Notes under the pieces: generated by a model
The model's database searches: none
What the model was told of the DNA's origin: nothing
What the model saw: the letters and a program-made list of their open reading frames with translations, nothing else
Origin: Verrucomicrobiia bacterium
GTDB taxonomy: Bacteria; Verrucomicrobiota; Verrucomicrobiia; Opitutales; Cerasicoccaceae
DNA length: 64,000 bases
Direction: 5' to 3'
Assembly (NCBI GenBank): GCA_030425485.1
Contig: JAUIAM010000017.1
Location: forward strand, 1 to 64,000
Position numbers and translations under genes: made by a program
Part shown: piece after piece, positions 61,033 through 64,000 of the stretch
Layout of the letters: every line of letters starts with the position of its first letter
How positions within the stretch are numbered: the stretch's first letter is position 1

Positions 61033-62430
61033 ATGTCAGACGAAGCAACATACGATTTGGTAGTTATCGGCGGTGGTCCCGCCGGGTATGCAGGCGCCAT
61101 CCGCGCCGGACAACTGGGCAAAAAGGTTGCCTGTGTCGAAATGGAGCGCGCCGGCGGCACTTGTCTGAACTGGGGCTGCATTCCCTCCAAGGCACTGCTC
61201 AAGAGCGCCGAGCTCTACCGCTCGATCCAGCACGCAGACGACTTCGGCTTCACCGTGGGTGACGTCAAAGTGGACTTTCCGAAGGTGGTGGAGCGCTCGC
61301 GCGGCGTTGCCAATCAGATGGCCAAGGGCATTGAGTTTCTCTTCAAAAAGAACAAGGTCGAGTACATCAAGGGCCGCGCACAAGTCAACGTCCCCGGGCT
61401 GGTCGAGGTGACCGAGGGCGAGGACAAGGGCAAGATCCTGTCCACGAAAAACATCCTCATCGCCACGGGCTGCCGCGCACGCATGCTGCCCGACCTCAAG
61501 CCGGACGGTAAGCGCATCATGACCGCGCGCGAAATCCTCGACCGCCGCGATCTGCCCAAGTCCTGCGTGGTGCTTGGCGCAGGTGCCATTGGCATGGAGT
61601 TTGCCTACTTCCTCAACGCCTTTGGCTGCGAGGTGACGGTGCTCGAGATGCTGCCCAACGTGCTCCCCGTTGAGGACGAGGAAGTTTCCAAGTTTGTCGA
61701 AAAGTCCTTCAAGAAGCAGGGCATCAAGGTGATGACCGGCACCAAGGCCGAGAACATCAAGGTGACCAAGACGGGCGTCAAGCTGGACACCGTCAAGGGC
61801 GACAAGACCGAGGCCATCGAAGCTGAAAGCCTGCTCGTGGCCATCGGTGTCACTGCAAACCTCGAAGGCCTGCTCTCCAAGAAGGTCAAGCTCGAGATGG
61901 ACCGCAAGTACATCAAGGTCGATCCGCACTACCGCACCTCGGTCAAGGGTATCTACGCCGCAGGCGACATCATCGGGCCGCCCTGGCTCGCACACGTTGC
62001 TACCTACGAGGCTGTGCAGGCCGTCAACGGTATGTTTGGTCACGGCGAGCCGCGCCCGATGGAACGTTTCCCCGGGTGTACCTACTGCCAGCCGCAGGTG
62101 GCCAGCATCGGCCTGACCGAGCGTGACGTGAAGGAAAAGGGCATCGCTCACAAGGTGGGTAAGTTCCCCTTCACCGCATCGGGCAAGGCGGTTGCCGCCA
62201 TGGAGAGCGACGGCTTTGTCAAGCTCATCGTCTCCGAGCCGCACGGCGAAATCCTTGGCGCGCACATTACTGGCCACGAAGCCACGGAACTCATCGCAGA
62301 GTACGCGCTGGGCATGGAACTGGAAGCGACCTGGGAGGAAATCCACGGCACGATCCACGCGCACCCGACGCTTTCCGAGGCCCTGATGGAAGCCGCAGCC
62401 GCTACCCACGGCGAGGCGATTCACATCTAA
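61033..62430 (+). CDS. lpdA: Dihydrolipoyl dehydrogenase (copy 1)
   Basis: FAD disulfide oxidoreductase, 465 residues, E3 component of 2-oxoacid dehydrogenase complexes. GGGPAGYAGA (13-22) binds FAD, the redox disulfide is Cys44/Cys49 in GGTCLNWGC, GAGAIGMEFAYF binds NAD, IYAAGDIIG the second FAD stretch, and HAHPTLSEAL the active-site His-Glu partner region. A second, leftward copy lies at the right edge, so the organism has at least two E3 proteins, likely for the pyruvate and 2-oxoglutarate complexes. Confidence 0.96.
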   Translation: MSDEATYDLVVIGGGPAGYAGAIRAGQLGKKVACVEMERAGGTCLNWGCIPSKALLKSAELYRSIQHADDFGFTVGDVKVDFPKVVERSRGVANQMAKGIEFLFKKNKVEYIKGRAQVNVPGLVEVTEGEDKGKILSTKNILIATGCRARMLPDLKPDGKRIMTAREILDRRDLPKSCVVLGAGAIGMEFAYFLNAFGCEVTVLEMLPNVLPVEDEEVSKFVEKSFKKQGIKVMTGTKAENIKVTKTGVKLDTVKGDKTEAIEAESLLVAIGVTANLEGLLSKKVKLEMDRKYIKVDPHYRTSVKGIYAAGDIIGPPWLAHVATYEAVQAVNGMFGHGEPRPMERFPGCTYCQPQVASIGLTERDVKEKGIAHKVGKFPFTASGKAVAAMESDGFVKLIVSEPHGEILGAHITGHEATELIAEYALGMELEATWEEIHGTIHAHPTLSEALMEAAAATHGEAIHI

Positions 62431-62500
62431 CTGGGTTGCACCCAGTGGCGCAGATGGGGCTTTGCCCCATCGCTCACTGCGTTCGCTGCCCCCTTCGTTG
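62431..62500. repeat. Tandem GC hairpins between lpd and the phosphatase gene
   Basis: CTGGGTTGCACCCAG (62431-62445) and GATGGGGCTTTGCCCCATC (62453-62471) are perfect short hairpins, the second almost identical in stem to GATGGGGTGAAACCCCATC at 1711. They lie between the lpd stop and the next ATG, and end in tcgctcactgcgttcgctgccc. Confidence 0.6.
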
Positions 62501-62501
62501 T

Positions 62502-63134
62502 ATGACACGTGCGATCATCATTCGCCACGGTGAGACCGAGTGGAACCTCGCCGGGCGTTATCAGGGGCAGCTTGACTCGCCTCTGACCCCGCGCGGAGTC
62601 GCCCAGGCCGAGGCGATTGCCAAGCGCCTGGCCGGGGTGAAGTTCGACGCTATCATCTCCAGCGATCTCACCCGTGCCGTGCGCACAGGGGATATTATCG
62701 CCGGGCAGCATGCGGGCACCCCGCGCCTGATCGATGCCGAGCTGCGCGAGCGCGCCTTCGGCATGCTCAGTGGCTACACCCGGGCCGAAGCCGTGGCCAA
62801 ATTTCCCGATGTGGAGCAGGGCTACCTGAGCCACGATCCGGACTACCGCATTCCCGAGGGGGAGAGCCTGCGCGACCTCTACGAGCGCGTGGCTAAGGCG
62901 TTCAATGCCTGGGCGGACAAGTATCCGGATGGCACGTTGTGTCTCGTGACTCACGGTGGCGCACTCGGGCAGTTTTTGCGTTATGTATTGGGAATTCCAC
63001 TACACGAAAAGCGCGCCTACAAGTTCGTCAATTGCGCCTACACGGAATTTACCCGAGAGGATGGGCACTGGCTCCTGCACACTTGGGGCGACGCCCATCA
63101 CCTCGCCGCCCTCGGAGCCGAAGACGACATCTAA
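62502..63134 (+). CDS. Histidine phosphatase family protein (phosphoglycerate mutase-like)
   Basis: 210 residues. The catalytic IIRHGETEWN carries the phosphohistidine, ISSDLTRAVRTGD the Arg, ELRERAFGMLSG the Glu, and LVTHGGALGQFLR the second His. Members act as phosphatases (for example alpha-ribazole phosphatase) or mutases; the ELRERAFG block fits phosphatases. The ATG at 62502 is preferred over an extension from 62436 that runs through the hairpin repeats. It is flanked by two E3 genes. Confidence 0.92.
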   Translation: MTRAIIIRHGETEWNLAGRYQGQLDSPLTPRGVAQAEAIAKRLAGVKFDAIISSDLTRAVRTGDIIAGQHAGTPRLIDAELRERAFGMLSGYTRAEAVAKFPDVEQGYLSHDPDYRIPEGESLRDLYERVAKAFNAWADKYPDGTLCLVTHGGALGQFLRYVLGIPLHEKRAYKFVNCAYTEFTREDGHWLLHTWGDAHHLAALGAEDDI

Positions 63135-63298
63135 CCGGGTGGCACCCGGTGGCATTCCAAGCTCGCAGGAGCTGCGCCCTTACGGCACTGCGTGCCTATC
63201 CCGATGGTGTTGTTGGAATAGGGCTATGGGGCTACGCAGCATCGAAAGTGCAGGCTTTGCCTGCCGCGGGGCAGGGGGCGCGTAGCTCCCGACCTTAC
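63135..63298. repeat. Intergenic hairpins between convergent genes
   Basis: ACCGGGTGGCACCCGGT (63134-63150) and GCAGGCTTTGCCTGC (63250-63264) continue the family of short GC hairpins with a ctttg or gcac loop seen at 1711, 62453 and 60903. They probably act as bidirectional terminators between the phosphatase gene and the second lpd gene. Confidence 0.55.
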
Positions 63299-64000
63299 TT
63301 ATAAAGCGTGTATTGCTGATTTGGATACAGCGAGGGCTGCTTCCTTCATCGCTTCGCTCATGGTGGGGTGAGCGTGAACGGTGCGGGCCCAGTCCTCGGC
63401 GCTGCCGGAGTACTCCATGTGCGTCACCGCAGTGGCGATCATTTCCGATGCGCCGTGTCCAATGATCTGCACGCCCAGAAGGCGGTCAGTCTTGGCGTCA
63501 GCGATGATTTTGACAAAGCCGTCGGTCGCATCGACCGCGATGGCGCGGCCGTTAGCGATGAAGGGGAACTTGCCCACTTTCACGTCGAGCTTCTGGTCCT
63601 TGGCAGCGTCTTCACCCATGCCGACTGCGGCAATCTCCGGCTCGGTATAGATGACATTCGGGATGACGTCGTAGTTTACGTGGCCAGCCTTGCCCGCGAT
63701 CATCTCGACGCAGGCAATGCCTTCTTCCTCGGCTTTGTGGGCCAGCATGGGGCCGGCGATGACGTCACCAATGGCGTAGATGCCCGAGGCGGTGGTGCGG
63801 AAATGCTCGTCCACCTTGATGCGGCCCTTGTCGTCTAGTTCGACTCCGGCCTTGTCTGCATCGAGGCCCGTGGTATTCGGCTTGCGACCGACGCTAACGA
63901 GGATCTTGTCGGCGGGAAATTCGAGCTCTTTACCGTTCTTTTCGGCAGTCAGGGCGGTCTTGCCCTTGGTGGTCTTGACGCCGGTGACCTTAGTGCCGAG
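63299..64000 (-). CDS. lpdA: Dihydrolipoyl dehydrogenase (copy 2), truncated by the window edge
   Basis: C-terminal 233 residues of an E3 protein whose start lies beyond 64000. [45 protein letters not shown] and [15 protein letters not shown] show the NAD/FAD and interface domains. It shares its motif order with copy 1 but is clearly diverged in sequence, for example IYAIGDVI here against IYAAGDII, so it is an older paralogue. Convergent with the phosphatase gene. Confidence 0.94.
   Translation of the reverse strand, partial: LGTKVTGVKTTKGKTALTAEKNGKELEFPADKILVSVGRKPNTTGLDADKAGVELDDKGRIKVDEHFRTTASGIYAIGDVIAGPMLAHKAEEEGIACVEMIAGKAGHVNYDVIPNVIYTEPEIAAVGMGEDAAKDQKLDVKVGKFPFIANGRAIAVDATDGFVKIIADAKTDRLLGVQIIGHGASEMIATAVTHMEYSGSAEDWARTVHAHPTMSEAMKEAALAVSKSAIHAL

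Noticed and set aside
61036-62508. Leftward frame opposite the first lpd gene
   Set aside because: Antisense shadow of a motif-verified dehydrogenase.

Overview
The window is a chromosomal segment of a high-GC Gram-negative bacterium. I infer a Verrucomicrobiota member, probably of the Opitutia (Puniceicoccales/Opitutales) type. The reasons are the DUF1800-DUF1501 pair, a b558-type SdhC-SdhA-SdhB set, a three-subunit proton-translocating transhydrogenase, a soluble-looking Ser/Thr kinase beside rpoN, an LPS export/assembly locus, and gene starts that often lack a clear Shine-Dalgarno sequence. The class-level assignment is inference from gene content. I saw no rRNA, tRNA, CRISPR array, transposase or integrase.

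Layout. 0-6.5 kb: surE, a small secreted protein, the classic rpsO-pnp pair (each gene with its own hairpin plus T-run terminator), a lycopene-cyclase-domain membrane protein behind a DciA/DUF721 gene, and a HAD phosphatase. 6.5-26 kb: a surface-polysaccharide/LPS locus. Five transferase-type genes run leftward (two GT2, a DUF6492-like protein, a GT4, a GT9 heptosyltransferase-like enzyme). A rightward operon then carries the CDP-3,6-dideoxyhexose genes (rfbF/ddhA, rfbG/ddhB, rfbH/ddhC), a nucleotide-sugar reductase and a TPP-dependent acetolactate-synthase-like enzyme, a combination that matches the YerF/YerE branch of yersiniose biosynthesis. It is followed by GT10 and GT2 enzymes, then a mosaic of GT11, DUF268, methyltransferase, SGNH hydrolase and second GT10 genes, and an MsbA-type exporter. 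The locus should make, decorate and flip a glycolipid carrying a branched deoxysugar and fucose-like residues.

26-49.6 kb: housekeeping and regulation. These are typA, a large hybrid histidine kinase, pntAA-pntAB-pntB, a 2-hydroxyacid dehydrogenase, a secreted trypsin-like protease, tatD, a MazG-like pyrophosphohydrolase, DUF1800-DUF1501 followed by a 30-residue membrane microprotein, a lipoprotein, tsaB-alr, a Ser/Thr kinase with rpoN, an ErpA/IscA-type carrier and ubiE/menG. 49.6-64 kb: two convergent secreted proteins (one with EF-hand-like loops, one with a RodZ-like C-terminus), a ClpX-like ATPase lacking the zinc domain, an HU/IHF protein, hisS, sdhCAB, a YvlD-like membrane protein, and two dihydrolipoamide dehydrogenases flanking a histidine phosphatase. 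The second dehydrogenase runs off the right edge.

Between the genes lie several dispersed repeat families. The most striking is a roughly 171-bp imperfect palindrome with GGCCTAGG ends at 35060-35230. At least 121 bp of it is repeated identically at the left edge of the window. One end of the complete copy supplies the stop codon of the neighbouring gene. There are also short GC-rich hairpins and AT-rich inverted repeats.
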